The notes: generated by a model not told the origin, from the sequence alone. A DNA stretch of 45,441 nt from Hydrogenophaga sp. (GCF_030158645.1 NZ_JAOASO010000090.1:1-45441); one strand, 5' to 3'. Numbered from the stretch's first letter, positions 19,189 through 29,047 are shown. Translations and numbers: made by a program.

Positions 19189-19698
19189 ATGCTGCCCCGT
19201 CGATACGAATGCAACAGCTTTGTCCAGGCTCTGCCGGGTCGGGTTTTTGCGCAAATGGACGTTCACACACGACTGTCATCACACATGGGCGAACCCTCCT
19301 GGAGGACGGGATGGGGACGGATGAAAACCGAACTCGACGAAGAGCATGGGCAAAAGGTCGGGTCTCGGATGCGTTTGTCGGGGCGCGTCTTTGGTGTCGA
19401 ACTCTCGGTCGAGGAGATGGTGACAGAGCGCATCCCTCCCCGTCGCAAGGTCTGGGAATCCACCGGGGCGCCAAAGCTGCTGGTTATCGGCCACTACCGG
19501 ATGGGCTTCGAGCTGTCCCCCCATGGGAACGGTTCGATGCTCCGCGTCTTCATCGAGTACGCATTGCCGGAAAGCGGACTCGGCCTTTGGCTCGGACGAT
19601 TGTTCGGCCAGCGCTACGCGCGATGGTGCACCCGGCAGATGGTTGACGACACAGTCAAGAACTTCGAGGCGAGTCCCACAACACAACGATCGATCTGA
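19189..19698 (+). CDS. SRPBCC (START-like) fold protein
   Basis: A soluble 169-residue protein resembling polyketide cyclase/SRPBCC proteins: an N-terminal strand (YECNSFVQALPGRVFAQMDVHTRLSSHM), a central sheet (SRMRLSGRVFGVELSVEEMVTER and WESTGAPKLLVIGHYRMGFE) and a C-terminal helix (RYARWCTRQMVDDTVKNFEA). Such proteins bind lipids or other hydrophobic ligands in a deep pocket; no ligand can be predicted here. The ATG follows the DUF6629 stop directly (TGA, then ATG), so the operon continues. LemA lies 19 bases downstream. Confidence 0.75.
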   Translation: MLPRRYECNSFVQALPGRVFAQMDVHTRLSSHMGEPSWRTGWGRMKTELDEEHGQKVGSRMRLSGRVFGVELSVEEMVTERIPPRRKVWESTGAPKLLVIGHYRMGFELSPHGNGSMLRVFIEYALPESGLGLWLGRLFGQRYARWCTRQMVDDTVKNFEASPTTQRSI

Positions 19699-19717
19699 TC
19701 ATTCTGAGGAACTGAAC

Positions 19718-20362
19718 ATGAGCAAACAGATTCGAGCCACAACGGCTGCCCTGGCAACAAGCTTGGCCCTGAGCCTGAGTGGCTGCGGCTACAACACTTT
19801 TCAAAGTGCCGACGAGCAGATCAAGGCGGGTTGGGCCGAGGTCATCAACGAGTACCAACGCCGTGCGGACTTGATACCCAACCTCGTCAGCACAGTCAAA
19901 GGCGAAGCGAAATTCGAGCAAGACACATTGACGCGGGTCATTGAAGCGCGCTCGAGGGCTACATCCATCCAGGCCACACCGGAGTTGATCAACGACCCTG
20001 TGGCATTCCAGAAATTTCAGCAAGCACAGGGCGAGCTTACTGGTGCATTGTCCAGGCTGATGGTGGTGTCGGAACAGTACCCGAGCCTGAGAGCCAACCA
20101 GGGATTTCGGGACCTCTCTGCGCAATTGGAGGGTACCGAGAACCGCATTTCAGTAGCGCGCAATCGATACATCCAATCGGTTCAGACCTACAACGTCACT
20201 GTGCGGTCGTTCCCCTCGAACCTCACCGCCATGGTGATGGGATACAAGGAAAAGGCGACCTTCGCTGTTGAGAACGAAAAGGAAATTGCCAAGCCTCCCC
20301 GTGTCGAATTCGAAGCTGCCCCGGCCACATCCACAAGCCCAGCGTCGGGAGCCCTCAAGTGA
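19718..20362 (+). CDS. lemA: LemA-family lipoprotein
   Basis: A 214-residue LemA-family protein. The N-terminus looks like a lipoprotein signal (LATSLALSLSGC, Cys near 23), though LemA can also be a single-pass membrane protein. The conserved core is clear: ADEQIKAGWAEVINEYQRRADLIPNLV, then LMVVSEQYPSLRANQGFRDL and AQLEGTENRISVARNRYIQSV. The start is ATG 19718 with GAGGA at 19706-19710. Its stop overlaps the GTG start of the TPM protein. LemA and TPM-domain pairs are widespread, probably in envelope quality control. Confidence 0.92.
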   Translation: MSKQIRATTAALATSLALSLSGCGYNTFQSADEQIKAGWAEVINEYQRRADLIPNLVSTVKGEAKFEQDTLTRVIEARSRATSIQATPELINDPVAFQKFQQAQGELTGALSRLMVVSEQYPSLRANQGFRDLSAQLEGTENRISVARNRYIQSVQTYNVTVRSFPSNLTAMVMGYKEKATFAVENEKEIAKPPRVEFEAAPATSTSPASGALK

Positions 20363-21231
20363 TTGCGATCAACCCAGTCGGCAGGTGCGGCAGCGCGCTG
20401 CTGCTTGCAAGCCTGCTGGCGGGTTCTTTGAGCTGGGCTTTGCCTTCCATAGCGCAGACGCCCGTTCCAGCGTTGACGGGGCATGTGGTCGACCAGACTG
20501 GAACGCTGACTTCGCAACAGACGTCTGCACTGGAACAAACGCTGACCGATTTTGAGACCAGGAAAGGCAGCCAATTGGCCGTGCTTCTGGTCCCCTCGTC
20601 AGCGCCGGAAGCCATAGAGCCCTACGCCTTGCGCGTGGCCGAACAGTGGAAGCTGGGGCGCAAGAAGATCGATGACGGGGCGATCCTGGTCGTCGCCAAA
20701 GACGACCGCGCAGTTCGCATCGAGGTGGGCTACGGCCTGGAGGGTGCCCTCAATGACCTCACCAGCAAACGCATCATCAACGAGGCCATCCTGCCGCGCT
20801 TCAAGGTCCAGGACTTCCATGGCGGCATTGCCGCAGGGGTTGGGCAGATGATGCGCGTCGTGGACGGTGAACCCTTGCCCGCACCCAGTACACGGTCCAG
20901 TCAGGGCTCGGTGGGACTCCAGCAGTACGCCCCGATGTTGTTCATTCTTGCGCTCACCGTGGGTGGTGTGCTGCGCTCCATGCTGGGCAAAGTGCCAGGC
21001 TCATTGGTTACCGGCGGTGTCGTCGCGGTGATTGCCTGGTTGGTTGCAGGCGTCATCTCGATGGCGCTCGTGGCGGGCGTGGTCGCGTTGCTGGTGACCT
21101 TGTCCGGGGGAGGTCTGCTTGGCCACGGCATGGGTGGCCACCACAGGGGCGGTGGTCGAGGTGGCGGTGGAGGAGGTTTCAGCGGCGGCGGGGGCGGTTT
21201 TGGCGGCGGTGGCGCGTCGGGGAGGTGGTAG
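20359..21231 (+). CDS. TPM-domain membrane protein, YgcG-like (first)
   Basis: A 290-residue protein with a signal peptide (LLLASLLAGSLSWALPSIAQ) and a TPM (TLP18.3/Psb32/MOLO-1) domain at about 40-165. Domain features include GHVVDQTGTLTSQQ, LEQTLTDFETRKGSQLAVLLVPS, IDDGAILVVAKDDRAVRIEVGYGLEG and IILPRF-like ending AILPRF. Two membrane segments follow (about 193-245), then a Gly-rich tail with RGGGGGGFSGGGGGFGGGG. TPM proteins have been linked to phosphatase activity and photosystem or envelope repair. The start is a GTG at 20359 overlapping the lemA stop. Confidence 0.9.
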   Translation: MIAINPVGRCGSALLLASLLAGSLSWALPSIAQTPVPALTGHVVDQTGTLTSQQTSALEQTLTDFETRKGSQLAVLLVPSSAPEAIEPYALRVAEQWKLGRKKIDDGAILVVAKDDRAVRIEVGYGLEGALNDLTSKRIINEAILPRFKVQDFHGGIAAGVGQMMRVVDGEPLPAPSTRSSQGSVGLQQYAPMLFILALTVGGVLRSMLGKVPGSLVTGGVVAVIAWLVAGVISMALVAGVVALLVTLSGGGLLGHGMGGHHRGGGRGGGGGGFSGGGGGFGGGGASGRW

Positions 21232-21233
21232 TC

Positions 21234-21731
21234 ATGAACATCCAACGCATCGTGCGGCATTTGCTGGTGACGGATGGGCAGGTCAAAAGGGCTTTTCCTC
21301 CCAGCACCTTGAGCCGGATCGAACAGGCCATCAAGGCAAGCGAGGCCAGCCATGTCGGTGAAGTCAGATTCGCGGTCGAAGGGGGGTTGGACGGCGTGCC
21401 GTTGTTCAAGGGGCTCTCGCCTCGAGACCGAGCAATCGAGCTCTTCTCCCAATTGCGTGTTTGGGACACGCAGCACAACACCGGTGTGTTGATTTACTTG
21501 CTGCTTGCAGACCGGGCCGTGGAAATCGTTGCCGACCGCGGGATCCACGCGAAAGTCGAGTCGCAGGAATGGTTCCGGGTCTGCCACCAAATGGAGGAAG
21601 CCTTCCGCCGGTCGGACTTCGAGGGTGGTGTCGTGCGGGGCGTGGAGACGGTGACGGGATACCTCGTGCAGCACTTTCCATCCAATGGCGATGACTCCAA
21701 CGAGCTGGCTGATGAGCCCGTGCTGTTGTGA
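21234..21731 (+). CDS. TPM-domain protein (second, soluble)
   Basis: A 165-residue protein made of one TPM domain without a signal peptide or clear membrane helix. It has SHVGEVRFAVEGGLDG, ERAIELFSQLR-like RAIELFSQLRVWDTQHNTGV, LIYLLLADRAVEIVADRGI and a final helix. The ATG at 21234 is preceded by GGAGGTGG at 21221-21228. It probably faces the cytoplasm, whereas the preceding TPM protein has its domain outside, so the two could work on opposite sides of the membrane. That arrangement is inferred from signal prediction. Confidence 0.85.
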   Translation: MNIQRIVRHLLVTDGQVKRAFPPSTLSRIEQAIKASEASHVGEVRFAVEGGLDGVPLFKGLSPRDRAIELFSQLRVWDTQHNTGVLIYLLLADRAVEIVADRGIHAKVESQEWFRVCHQMEEAFRRSDFEGGVVRGVETVTGYLVQHFPSNGDDSNELADEPVLL

Positions 21732-21762
21732 GCCATACCGAAGATCAGCCTGGAGGGGACGT

Positions 21763-23070
21763 ATGACGCCAACGCGAGCAGCCGGACCAGGCGAGGCCAC
21801 AGGAATGGCGCGCAGGACTGACGGACTGCGACCTGTTCAAGTGGCATGGCTGGCGGGCGCTGTCTTCAGTGTTTCGGCTGGATATGGAGCGCTGTTGCCG
21901 GTGCTGCCAGGTTGGCTGGCGACGCTGATGCCGGGGGTCGACGTCGTCGATGTCGGGCGCCACGTCGGCTTTCTCAGTGGTGTGTACGCAGCTGGGGTGC
22001 TGTTCGGAGCGCCTTTGTGGGGCGCCGTGTCAGATCGTCTGGGACGGCGGCGCGTCTTGATTGCGGGGTTGGTCGGTTACGTCACCAGTCTGTTGCTGTT
22101 GTTGGTCCCTGCCGCCACAGGGCTCTGGGGTCTCTATGCGCTGCGCGGTGCAACTGGATTTTTTGTCGCAGCGGTAATCCCTGTGGTCGCTGCCCTGGTG
22201 GCAGAACACACACCAAAGAGACTGCGCGCTCGGCGATTTGCGTGGTTGGGTGCCATGTCCTTGGTGGGATTCTTGTTTGGCCCGGCGTTGAGTGCGGTCG
22301 GCGTTTGGCTCGGACCGTGGGTTGCCGGCGCCCCGCTGTCACCCACGCTGTCGGCAAAGGTGGTGCTGCTGCTGTCTGCGTCACTCGGCGCCGTGATGAT
22401 GCTCGGGCTGGCCCGCACCTTGCCCACTCTGCGTGGTGACGCTGTCGATGCCAAAGAGGATCTAGCCACTTCAACAGGTGTCGGAACTGATCAGGCATCA
22501 GCCTTGCCCTTGTATTGGTTGAGCGGGGTGGTGATGTTTGTACTGGCGGGCTTCGAGTTGGGCATCGTTTTGCAGGAACAGCATTCCTCCGAAGTGACAT
22601 CTTCCCAGTCCGCGATCATGCTGGCTGAGTGCAGCTTGGTCATGCTGGGGGTCAATGCACTGCTCTTCATCACATCGCTGTTGGAGAAGATGCCTGCGCG
22701 AACGCTGATCGGAACAGGGCTTTTGCTGGCAACAGCAGGGCTGATCGTTTTGGCCACAGATCCAACCGACGCGTGGATGTACTTTGGCGTCAGCCTGACC
22801 TCCGCCGGGACCGGCCTGGTGCTGCCAGTCATCGCCTATCTGGCCGCTGCCACTTCGCCGCCCAGGTTGGGTGCCGTGATGGGCGGTCTTGCCGCAGCGT
22901 CCGGCCTCGGTCAGACGCTCGGCTCGGCGGCGGGCGGCGAGCTTTTCGGCGCATTGCAACACCTCACCTTCGCCTGGTTGGCCGCGCCCTTGATCGCAAT
23001 GACAGGGCTCATGTTGGCGCGCCACCAATTGTGGTCTGGCATCGCCTCCACTGTCATTCATCCGCGCTAA
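21763..23070 (+). CDS. MFS transporter, substrate unknown
   Basis: A 435-residue Major Facilitator with about 12 hydrophobic segments. The motif-A region after TM2 reads GAVSDRLGRRRVLIAG and is intact, which marks an MFS drug:H+ antiporter-like fold. The start is ATG 21763, with GGAGGGG at 21752-21758; a longer frame from 21685 would overlap the TPM gene. Its TAA stop (23068-23070) is part of the CTAA target duplication of the IS5-type element, so the insertion left the protein unchanged. Before insertion arcD lay about 55 bases downstream. Confidence 0.85.
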   Translation: MTPTRAAGPGEATGMARRTDGLRPVQVAWLAGAVFSVSAGYGALLPVLPGWLATLMPGVDVVDVGRHVGFLSGVYAAGVLFGAPLWGAVSDRLGRRRVLIAGLVGYVTSLLLLLVPAATGLWGLYALRGATGFFVAAVIPVVAALVAEHTPKRLRARRFAWLGAMSLVGFLFGPALSAVGVWLGPWVAGAPLSPTLSAKVVLLLSASLGAVMMLGLARTLPTLRGDAVDAKEDLATSTGVGTDQASALPLYWLSGVVMFVLAGFELGIVLQEQHSSEVTSSQSAIMLAECSLVMLGVNALLFITSLLEKMPARTLIGTGLLLATAGLIVLATDPTDAWMYFGVSLTSAGTGLVLPVIAYLAAATSPPRLGAVMGGLAAASGLGQTLGSAAGGELFGALQHLTFAWLAAPLIAMTGLMLARHQLWSGIASTVIHPR

Positions 23071-24263
23071 GGATGGTGTTCAAAACCCCGTGCAGTCCCC
23101 GATGGTTTGAAGGGCCGAGCCGAGGAACAATTGCGTCATGAAGAAGCAAGCCGAACTGGGACTGAACCTGAGCACAAGGCGCACACGCAAGGCCGTGTTG
23201 CTGGACGAGATGGAGCTGGTGGTGCCGTGGCGCGAACTCATTGGCTTGATCGCGGCAGCCTCGCCAGTGGCCAGCACGGGGCGCCCGCCGTTCGCACACG
23301 AAACCATGCTGCGTATTCATTTTTTGCAGCAGTGGTTTGGCCTGTCGGACTTGGCCATGGAAGAGGCCTTGTTCGAGACGCCGCTGTATCGTGACTTCGC
23401 TGGTCTCTCGGGCACAGAGCGCATCCCCGACCGCGTGAGCATCCTGCGCTTTCGCCACCTGCTCGAAGAGCACCAGCTCAGCCTGCAGATATTGGCCACC
23501 GTCAACAGCACGCTGGCAGCCAAAGGGTTGTTGCTCAAGAACGGCACGGCCATCGATGCCACGCTCATTGCCGCACCCAGCTCGACCAAGAACAGCGGCG
23601 GCGAGCGTGATCCCGAGATGCACCAGACCAAAAAGGGCAACCAATGGCACTTTGGAATGAAAGCGCATATCGGCGTAGACGCCGATTCGGGCCTGGTGCA
23701 CACGGTGGTGGGCACGGCGGCCAATGTCAATGACGTGACGCAGGCCAGCGCGCTGGTGCACGGTGAAGAGAGCGATGTGTTTGCTGACGCGGGCTACCAA
23801 GGCGTGGCCAAGCGCGAAGAAGCGCAAGGCATCGAGGCCAACTGGCATGTGGCCATGCGCCCGGGCAAACGCAAAGCGCTGGACAAGGCCACGCCGATGG
23901 GGCGCGTGCTGGATGAGCTGGAGCATGTGAAGGCCAGCATCCGGGCCAAGGTGGAGCACCCGTTTCGAGTGATCAAGCGCCAGTTCGGGCATGTGAAGGT
24001 GCGCTACCGCGGGCTGATGAAGAACACGGCGCAACTGCACACGCTGTTCGCACTCTCCAACTTGTGGATGGCGCGGCACCGGCTTTTGCAGAGGGCGCAG
24101 GGATGAGTGCGCCTGCAGCGCGCCCAAGGGCCAGGATGAGGCCTCGAAAGGCCGAGAAATCGACCTCTGCAGTGTTGAAATCGATCGAAACGAGCACGGT
24201 AATTTCATGTCGCGAGATTCATGCGCTCAACGGCCTTCTCTGCGCCGGTTTTGAACACCATCC
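23071..24263 (+). mobile_element. IS5-family insertion sequence, complete (1,193 bp)
   Basis: A complete element with perfect 17-base terminal inverted repeats: GGATGGTGTTCAAAACC at 23071-23087 and its complement ending at 24263. It encodes one full-length DDE transposase in the same direction as the surrounding genes, with 67 bases before and 157 bases after the gene. It lies at the stop codon of the MFS gene and 60 bases from the arcD start, so it can separate or re-drive arc transcription. Intact ends, gene and duplication suggest a recent insertion. Confidence 0.95.
23138..24106 (+). CDS. IS5-family DDE transposase
   Basis: A 322-residue DDE transposase with the usual IS5-subgroup order. 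An N-terminal DUF772-like domain (HETMLRIHFLQQWFGLSDLAMEEAL, then IPDRVSILRFRHLLEEH) is followed by the catalytic domain. The acidic residues are seen in TAIDATLIAAPSS, DVFADAGYQG and VEHPFRVIKRQFG. Reading frame and length are intact, so it should be active. The ATG at 23138 is the first plausible start after the left repeat. Confidence 0.95.
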   Translation: MKKQAELGLNLSTRRTRKAVLLDEMELVVPWRELIGLIAAASPVASTGRPPFAHETMLRIHFLQQWFGLSDLAMEEALFETPLYRDFAGLSGTERIPDRVSILRFRHLLEEHQLSLQILATVNSTLAAKGLLLKNGTAIDATLIAAPSSTKNSGGERDPEMHQTKKGNQWHFGMKAHIGVDADSGLVHTVVGTAANVNDVTQASALVHGEESDVFADAGYQGVAKREEAQGIEANWHVAMRPGKRKALDKATPMGRVLDELEHVKASIRAKVEHPFRVIKRQFGHVKVRYRGLMKNTAQLHTLFALSNLWMARHRLLQRAQG

Positions 24264-24322
24264 CTAATTGCCTTCCCACACTGGAAGTACGTCCCTTTTG
24301 ACAACACCCACTGGAGAAATTC

Positions 24323-25789
24323 ATGGCCTACACGAAGACTTTAGACACAGAAAGTTCTGTGCCTGCTGAGGCAGGCAACGCGCACCAAAGGAAGCTGCCA
24401 CTCAGTTTGCTGGTGGCCTTGGTGGTCGGATCCATACTGGGCAGCGGCATCTTTGGGCTGCCGCAGAACATGGCCGCCGGTGCCGGGGCAGGTGCGGTTC
24501 TCATTGGTTGGTTGATCACTGGTGTCGGAATGCTGGCGTTGGCGCTCGTGTACCAGTCACTCGCTCTGCGAAAGCCTGACCTCAACAACGGCGTCTATGC
24601 CTACGCCCGGGCAACAGCCGGCGAGTACGTTGGCTTCAACGCCGCCTGGGGTTACTGGGTCAGCGCCTGGATAGGCAATGTGGGCTACTTGGTAGCCGCA
24701 TTCGGCGCGCTAGGCTACTTCTTTCCGGTCTTTGGTGACGGCAACACGATTGCAGCAGTCGCTGGTGCGTCTGTGGTTCTCTGGGTCGTACATGCGATGG
24801 TGCTGCGCGGCATCCAGGGTGCGGTGATGCTCAATGCCGTGGTCACGCTGGCCAAGGTTGTTCCGCTCTTGCTTTTCATCGTGCTGGTCGCTCTGGCCTT
24901 TCAGGTGCAGACCTTCACGTTCGATTTCTGGGGTTCCACAGCCCTGGGACCGCTGCTGGACCAGGTGCGCAGCACCATGCTGGTGACCGTGTGGGTCTTC
25001 ATCGGCATTGAAGGTGCCAGCGTTTACTCGGCCCGCGCGCGGCGTCGCGAGGATGTGGGCCGTGCCACCGTGATCGGGTTCGCCATCACATTGGCGCTGC
25101 TGATGAGCGTGTCGTTGCTGTCGCTGGGTGTGCTGCAGCAACCGCAACTCGCGCAGCTGAAGAACCCCTCAATGGCCGGTGTACTGGAAAGTGCGGTCGG
25201 CACCTGGGGCGCGGTGTTGATCTACATCGGCTTGATCGTGTCGGTGGGGGGTGGCTTTCTCGCCTGGATGCTGCTGGCGGCTGAGTCGCTGTTCACGCCT
25301 GCTGGAGGTGGCGTGATGCCTGAGTGGCTGGGGCGCCAGAACCGCCAAGGTGTGCCCGCCCACGCGCTGTGGCTGACCAACGGCATGGTGCAGTTGTTCC
25401 TGATCGTGACGCTGTTTTCCAAGGCCTCATACCTTGCACTAATCTCGTTGTCCACGGCGATGATCCTGCTGCCCTACCTGTTCAGCGCAATATACGGATT
25501 GTTGCTTTCATTGCGTGGCGAGGGCGCTTCCGGTACACGGCGCACGGCGGACTTGCCCGTGGCGGGATTGGCAACGGTGTATTGCCTGTGGCTGCTGTAC
25601 GCAGCTGGTCCGAAGTACCTGCTGCTCGGCTCATTGCTCTATGCCCCAGGCGCGGCGGTGTATCTGTGGGCCCGCAAGCAACGTGCCGAGCGTGCATTCA
25701 AGACCTATGAAGTCGCAATTCTGATTGCGATGCTGTTGATGGCGGCAGTGGCGGCCTATTTGTTGTCCACGGGCGGGCTCAGCCTGTGA
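24323..25789 (+). CDS. arcD: Arginine/ornithine antiporter (APC superfamily)
   Basis: Inner-membrane exchanger that imports arginine and exports ornithine for the arginine deiminase pathway. It has 488 residues and about 12-13 hydrophobic segments. The APC signature is in TM1 ([22 protein letters not shown]), and [22 protein letters not shown] is the conserved loop of ArcD/YdgI-like antiporters. The start is ATG 24323 with GGAG at 24313-24316. The stop overlaps the GTG start of arcA. Just upstream is the IS5-type element; no promoter is obvious in the 55 bases between. Confidence 0.93.
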   Translation: MAYTKTLDTESSVPAEAGNAHQRKLPLSLLVALVVGSILGSGIFGLPQNMAAGAGAGAVLIGWLITGVGMLALALVYQSLALRKPDLNNGVYAYARATAGEYVGFNAAWGYWVSAWIGNVGYLVAAFGALGYFFPVFGDGNTIAAVAGASVVLWVVHAMVLRGIQGAVMLNAVVTLAKVVPLLLFIVLVALAFQVQTFTFDFWGSTALGPLLDQVRSTMLVTVWVFIGIEGASVYSARARRREDVGRATVIGFAITLALLMSVSLLSLGVLQQPQLAQLKNPSMAGVLESAVGTWGAVLIYIGLIVSVGGGFLAWMLLAAESLFTPAGGGVMPEWLGRQNRQGVPAHALWLTNGMVQLFLIVTLFSKASYLALISLSTAMILLPYLFSAIYGLLLSLRGEGASGTRRTADLPVAGLATVYCLWLLYAAGPKYLLLGSLLYAPGAAVYLWARKQRAERAFKTYEVAILIAMLLMAAVAAYLLSTGGLSL

Positions 25790-27045
25790 ACGCCATGAAC
25801 AACCTTACCCAAAGTCCCAAGCATGATGTGGCGTTTGGCGTGCATTCAGAAGTGGGGCGTCTGCGCAAAGTGATGGTGTGCCGTCCCGGTCTGGCGCAAA
25901 TGCGATTGACGCCTGGCAACTGCCGAGAGCTGTTGTTCGACGACGTGCTCTGGGTTACCCAGGCGAAAAATGATCACTACTCTTTCGTCAACGCGATGGT
26001 CGAACGGGGCGTTGAGGTGCTGGAAATGCACGAGCTACTGGAAACTGTCGTGGCCAACACCACTGCGCGCGACTGGATACTCGATCGCAAGCTCACCGCC
26101 AACTTCTTCGATCAGGACGATGTGTGGGCACTGCGCAAATGGCTCGAGTCACTGCCTGCAGCGCAACTGGCCGAACGCCTGATTGGTGGTGTGGTGCGCG
26201 GCGAGTTGCCATTTGAGCCCACGGGCCTGACAGCGCGCTGCGCTTCACCAGCTGACTTTCTGCTGCAACCCCTGCCCAACACACTGTTCACGCGCGACAC
26301 AAGTTGCTGGATCGGCGACGGCGTGGTGTTGAGTCCGATGTTTTGGCCAGCACGTCGTCAGGAAACCCTGCTGGCCACCGCGATCTACCGATTCCATCCG
26401 GACTTTGCAGGTCAGGTTGTCGAGTGGTGGGGCGACCCCGATGTGGATCACGGCCTGGCTTCGTTGGAAGGTGGTGACGTCATGCCACTGGGTGGCGGCG
26501 TTGTGCTCGTGGGCATGGGCGAGCGCACTTCCCCGCAGGCGGTAAGTCAACTCGCTCGTGTGCTGTTCGCCCGCGGTGCTGCGACCCGTGTGCTTGCCGC
26601 GCAGATGCCCAAGTCACGCGGTGCCATGCATCTGGACACCGTGTTCACCTTTTGCGATGTCGACCTCGTCACGATCTTCCCGGAGGTCGTGAACGAGATT
26701 CGAACCTACAGTCTGTGGCCAGGCGAGAGAGAGGGTTCGCTTGAAGTGCGGCCCGAGGGTCTGCCTTTTATTGAAGTCGTGGCTCAAGCCTTGGGTTTGC
26801 CGCGCCTGCGCACCGTGTTGACCGGAGGTGACGCCTACGAGGCCGAGCGGGAGCAGTGGGATGACGGGAACAACTTGCTCGCCCTCGCCCCGGGTGTCGT
26901 GATGGCCTACAACCGCAACACCTATACCAACACGCTGCTGCGCAAGTCGGGCATCGAGGTCATCACGATCCCCAGCGGTGAACTCGGTCGCGGTCGCGGC
27001 GGGAGCCATTGCATGTCGTGCCCGATCTCGCGTGACGCCCCCTGA
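25786..27045 (+). CDS. arcA: Arginine deiminase
   Basis: Cytoplasmic enzyme hydrolysing arginine to citrulline and ammonia. It has 419 residues, as for the family (about 410-420). Conserved features are [19 protein letters not shown] at the N-terminus, [41 protein letters not shown] and the C-terminal [14 protein letters not shown], whose Cys409 aligns with the catalytic Cys406 of the Pseudomonas enzyme. The GTG at 25786 overlaps the arcD stop; an in-frame ATG at 25795 is an equally good start. Followed 33 bases later by arcB. Confidence 0.96.
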   Translation: MNAMNNLTQSPKHDVAFGVHSEVGRLRKVMVCRPGLAQMRLTPGNCRELLFDDVLWVTQAKNDHYSFVNAMVERGVEVLEMHELLETVVANTTARDWILDRKLTANFFDQDDVWALRKWLESLPAAQLAERLIGGVVRGELPFEPTGLTARCASPADFLLQPLPNTLFTRDTSCWIGDGVVLSPMFWPARRQETLLATAIYRFHPDFAGQVVEWWGDPDVDHGLASLEGGDVMPLGGGVVLVGMGERTSPQAVSQLARVLFARGAATRVLAAQMPKSRGAMHLDTVFTFCDVDLVTIFPEVVNEIRTYSLWPGEREGSLEVRPEGLPFIEVVAQALGLPRLRTVLTGGDAYEAEREQWDDGNNLLALAPGVVMAYNRNTYTNTLLRKSGIEVITIPSGELGRGRGGSHCMSCPISRDAP

Positions 27046-27078
27046 TCCACCGCACAGCCACCCAAGAAGACCGACACC

Positions 27079-28077
27079 ATGAGTTTCAACCTTCGCAACC
27101 GCAGCCTGCTGGACCTGAAGGATTTTGTGCCGCGAGACATTCGCTTCCTGCTTGATCTGGCCAACGAACTGAAACGTTCCAAGTATGCGGGCAACGAGCA
27201 TCCGCGGTTGAAGGGCAAAAACATCGCGCTGGTTTTCGAGAAGGCTTCGACACGGACACGGTGCGCATTCGAAGTGGCGGTGCACGACCAAGGGGGGCAC
27301 GTCACTTACATAGATCCCGTGAGCTCGCAGTTGGGCCACAAGGAGTCGCTCAAGGACACGGCGCGTGTGCTGGGTCGGCTCTACGACGGCATCGAGTACC
27401 GCGGCTTTCACCAGAGTGTGGTCGAGGAGTTGGCGCGCTTTTCGCATGTGCCGGTGTGGAACGGACTTACCGATGAAGCGCATCCGACCCAGATCCTCGC
27501 CGATCTGTTGACGATGGAGGAGTTTGGTGAAAGGCCCTTGCACGAGCTTTCGTTCTGCTACCTCGGCGACGCACGCTTCAACATGGGCTGCTCGCTGCTG
27601 ATTGGTGGCACACAGATGGGCATGGATGTGCGTATCGCAGCGCCGGCTGGCCTCCAGCCGCCCGCCGAACTGGTGGAAGAGATGCGCACACTGGCGCAGA
27701 CCACAGGAGCACGCATCAGCATCGAGATCGACCCCCTGAAAGCAGTCGTTGGAGCTGATTTCATCTATACCGACGTGTGGGTCTCTATGGGCGAGCCGGA
27801 CGACGTGTGGAAACAGCGCATCGACCAGCTCCTGCCCTACCAGGTGAATAAAGCGCTGATGCAAGCAACCGGCAAGGCGCGCACCCGCTTCATGCATTGC
27901 CTACCCGCCTTTCACAATCTGGACACCGAGGTAGGGCGCCATGTACACGAACGATTTGGACTGAGCGAGATCGAGGTCACCGACGAGGTGTTCGAGTCCG
28001 ACGCGTCCATCGTCTTCACGCAGGCCGAGAACCGCATGCACACGATCAAGGCCGTGCTGGTGGCCACGCTGGCATGA
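27079..28077 (+). CDS. arcB: Ornithine carbamoyltransferase, catabolic
   Basis: Converts citrulline and phosphate to ornithine and carbamoyl phosphate (in this pathway). It has 332 residues. The carbamoyl-phosphate loop STRTR is at 57-61, HPTQ at 135-138, a second-domain ornithine-loop region near [13 protein letters not shown], and MHCLPAFHN carries the catalytic Cys. Length and operon position point to the catabolic ArcB rather than ArgF. The ATG is preceded by AAGAAG. Confidence 0.95.
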   Translation: MSFNLRNRSLLDLKDFVPRDIRFLLDLANELKRSKYAGNEHPRLKGKNIALVFEKASTRTRCAFEVAVHDQGGHVTYIDPVSSQLGHKESLKDTARVLGRLYDGIEYRGFHQSVVEELARFSHVPVWNGLTDEAHPTQILADLLTMEEFGERPLHELSFCYLGDARFNMGCSLLIGGTQMGMDVRIAAPAGLQPPAELVEEMRTLAQTTGARISIEIDPLKAVVGADFIYTDVWVSMGEPDDVWKQRIDQLLPYQVNKALMQATGKARTRFMHCLPAFHNLDTEVGRHVHERFGLSEIEVTDEVFESDASIVFTQAENRMHTIKAVLVATLA

Positions 28078-28087
28078 GGGCATCCAC

Positions 28088-29047
28088 ATGAGACTGGTCA
28101 TTGCCCTGGGCGGCAACGCGCTGTTGCGCCGTGGTCAGGCGCTGAGTGCAGACAACCAACTCGACAACGTGCGCATCGCCGCGGCACAGCTGGCGCGTGT
28201 GGCGCTGAAACATGAAGTTGTTCTCACCCATGGAAATGGTCCGCAGGTCGGTTTGCTGGCCCTTCAATCGGCGGCATACACCGCAGTACAAGGCTATCCA
28301 CTGGACGTACTGGGTGCTCAGACCGACGGCATGATCGGATATCTGCTCGAACAGGAGTTGAGCAATTTACTTCCGCCCAGCAAGGTGGTTGTGACGCTGT
28401 TGACCCGCGTGGAAGTGGATCTTGCGGACCCGGCTTTTGCAAAGCCGAGCAAGCCGATCGGTCCGATCTATCGCAGCGAGGAGGCTGAAAGGATCGGTGC
28501 TGAGAAAGGCTGGGTCATGGCAGCTGACGGTGCGGGGTTCCGGCGTGTTGTCGCTTCGCCGCACCCACAGCGGGTGCTGGGACTGGATCCCATTCGCTGG
28601 ATGCTGGCCCATCAGGCGCTGGTGATCGCAGCTGGTGGTGGTGGCATCCCTGTAGCGGTGGGTGATGACGGGCGCAGCCGGCACGGTGTCGAGGCCGTCA
28701 TCGACAAAGACCTGTGCAGCGGCCTGCTGGCCCGCGAGCTGAAATCGGATTGCCTGATCATTGCCACTGACGTGGATGCTGTTTATCTTGATTGGGGACT
28801 ACCCGGGCAACGCGCCCTGCGACTGGTGTCCCCGGTTGAACTGGCGCGCCATGCGTTCCCTCCTGGCTCGATGGGACCCAAAGTGGAGGCGGCATCCCGT
28901 TTTGCCACGGACACCGGCAACCGGGCTTTGATCGGTTCGCTCGAAAACATCGAGGCGATGCTGGAAGGTCGAGCTGGAACCGAGGTTCGGCGTGATGTGG
29001 CCGCCCCGCTCGACAGTTCTTCGCACGGTTTCCACTTGGTCGGGTAA
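28088..29047 (+). CDS. arcC: Carbamate kinase
   Basis: Transfers the phosphoryl group of carbamoyl phosphate to ADP, yielding the ATP of the arginine deiminase pathway. It has 319 residues with the amino-acid-kinase fold: [65 protein letters not shown] and [21 protein letters not shown] in the preceding stop region serves as ribosome site, 10 bases after arcB. It completes a standard arcDABC set, so ATP from arginine should be possible without oxygen. Confidence 0.95.
   Translation: MRLVIALGGNALLRRGQALSADNQLDNVRIAAAQLARVALKHEVVLTHGNGPQVGLLALQSAAYTAVQGYPLDVLGAQTDGMIGYLLEQELSNLLPPSKVVVTLLTRVEVDLADPAFAKPSKPIGPIYRSEEAERIGAEKGWVMAADGAGFRRVVASPHPQRVLGLDPIRWMLAHQALVIAAGGGGIPVAVGDDGRSRHGVEAVIDKDLCSGLLARELKSDCLIIATDVDAVYLDWGLPGQRALRLVSPVELARHAFPPGSMGPKVEAASRFATDTGNRALIGSLENIEAMLEGRAGTEVRRDVAAPLDSSSHGFHLVG

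Larger units (their letters stand above)
23067..24267. repeat. 4-bp target-site duplication (CTAA) bracketing the insertion sequence
   Basis: CTAA at 23067-23070 and again at 24264-24267 directly flank the terminal inverted repeats. A 4-bp YTAR-type target is characteristic of the IS5 subgroup. The intact duplication shows simple transposition without later rearrangement. Confidence 0.9.

Noticed and set aside
22082..23061. Antisense frames across the MFS gene
   Set aside because: No start sites or motifs; the plus-strand frame has 12 hydrophobic helices and motif A.
24264..24322. FNR or CueR site directly before arcD
   Set aside because: I read the 59 bases on both strands and saw neither TTGAT-N4-ATCAA nor a MerR-type dyad.
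26614..27897. 427-residue antisense frame spanning arcA and arcB
   Set aside because: It crosses two real genes in opposite orientation and has no family features.
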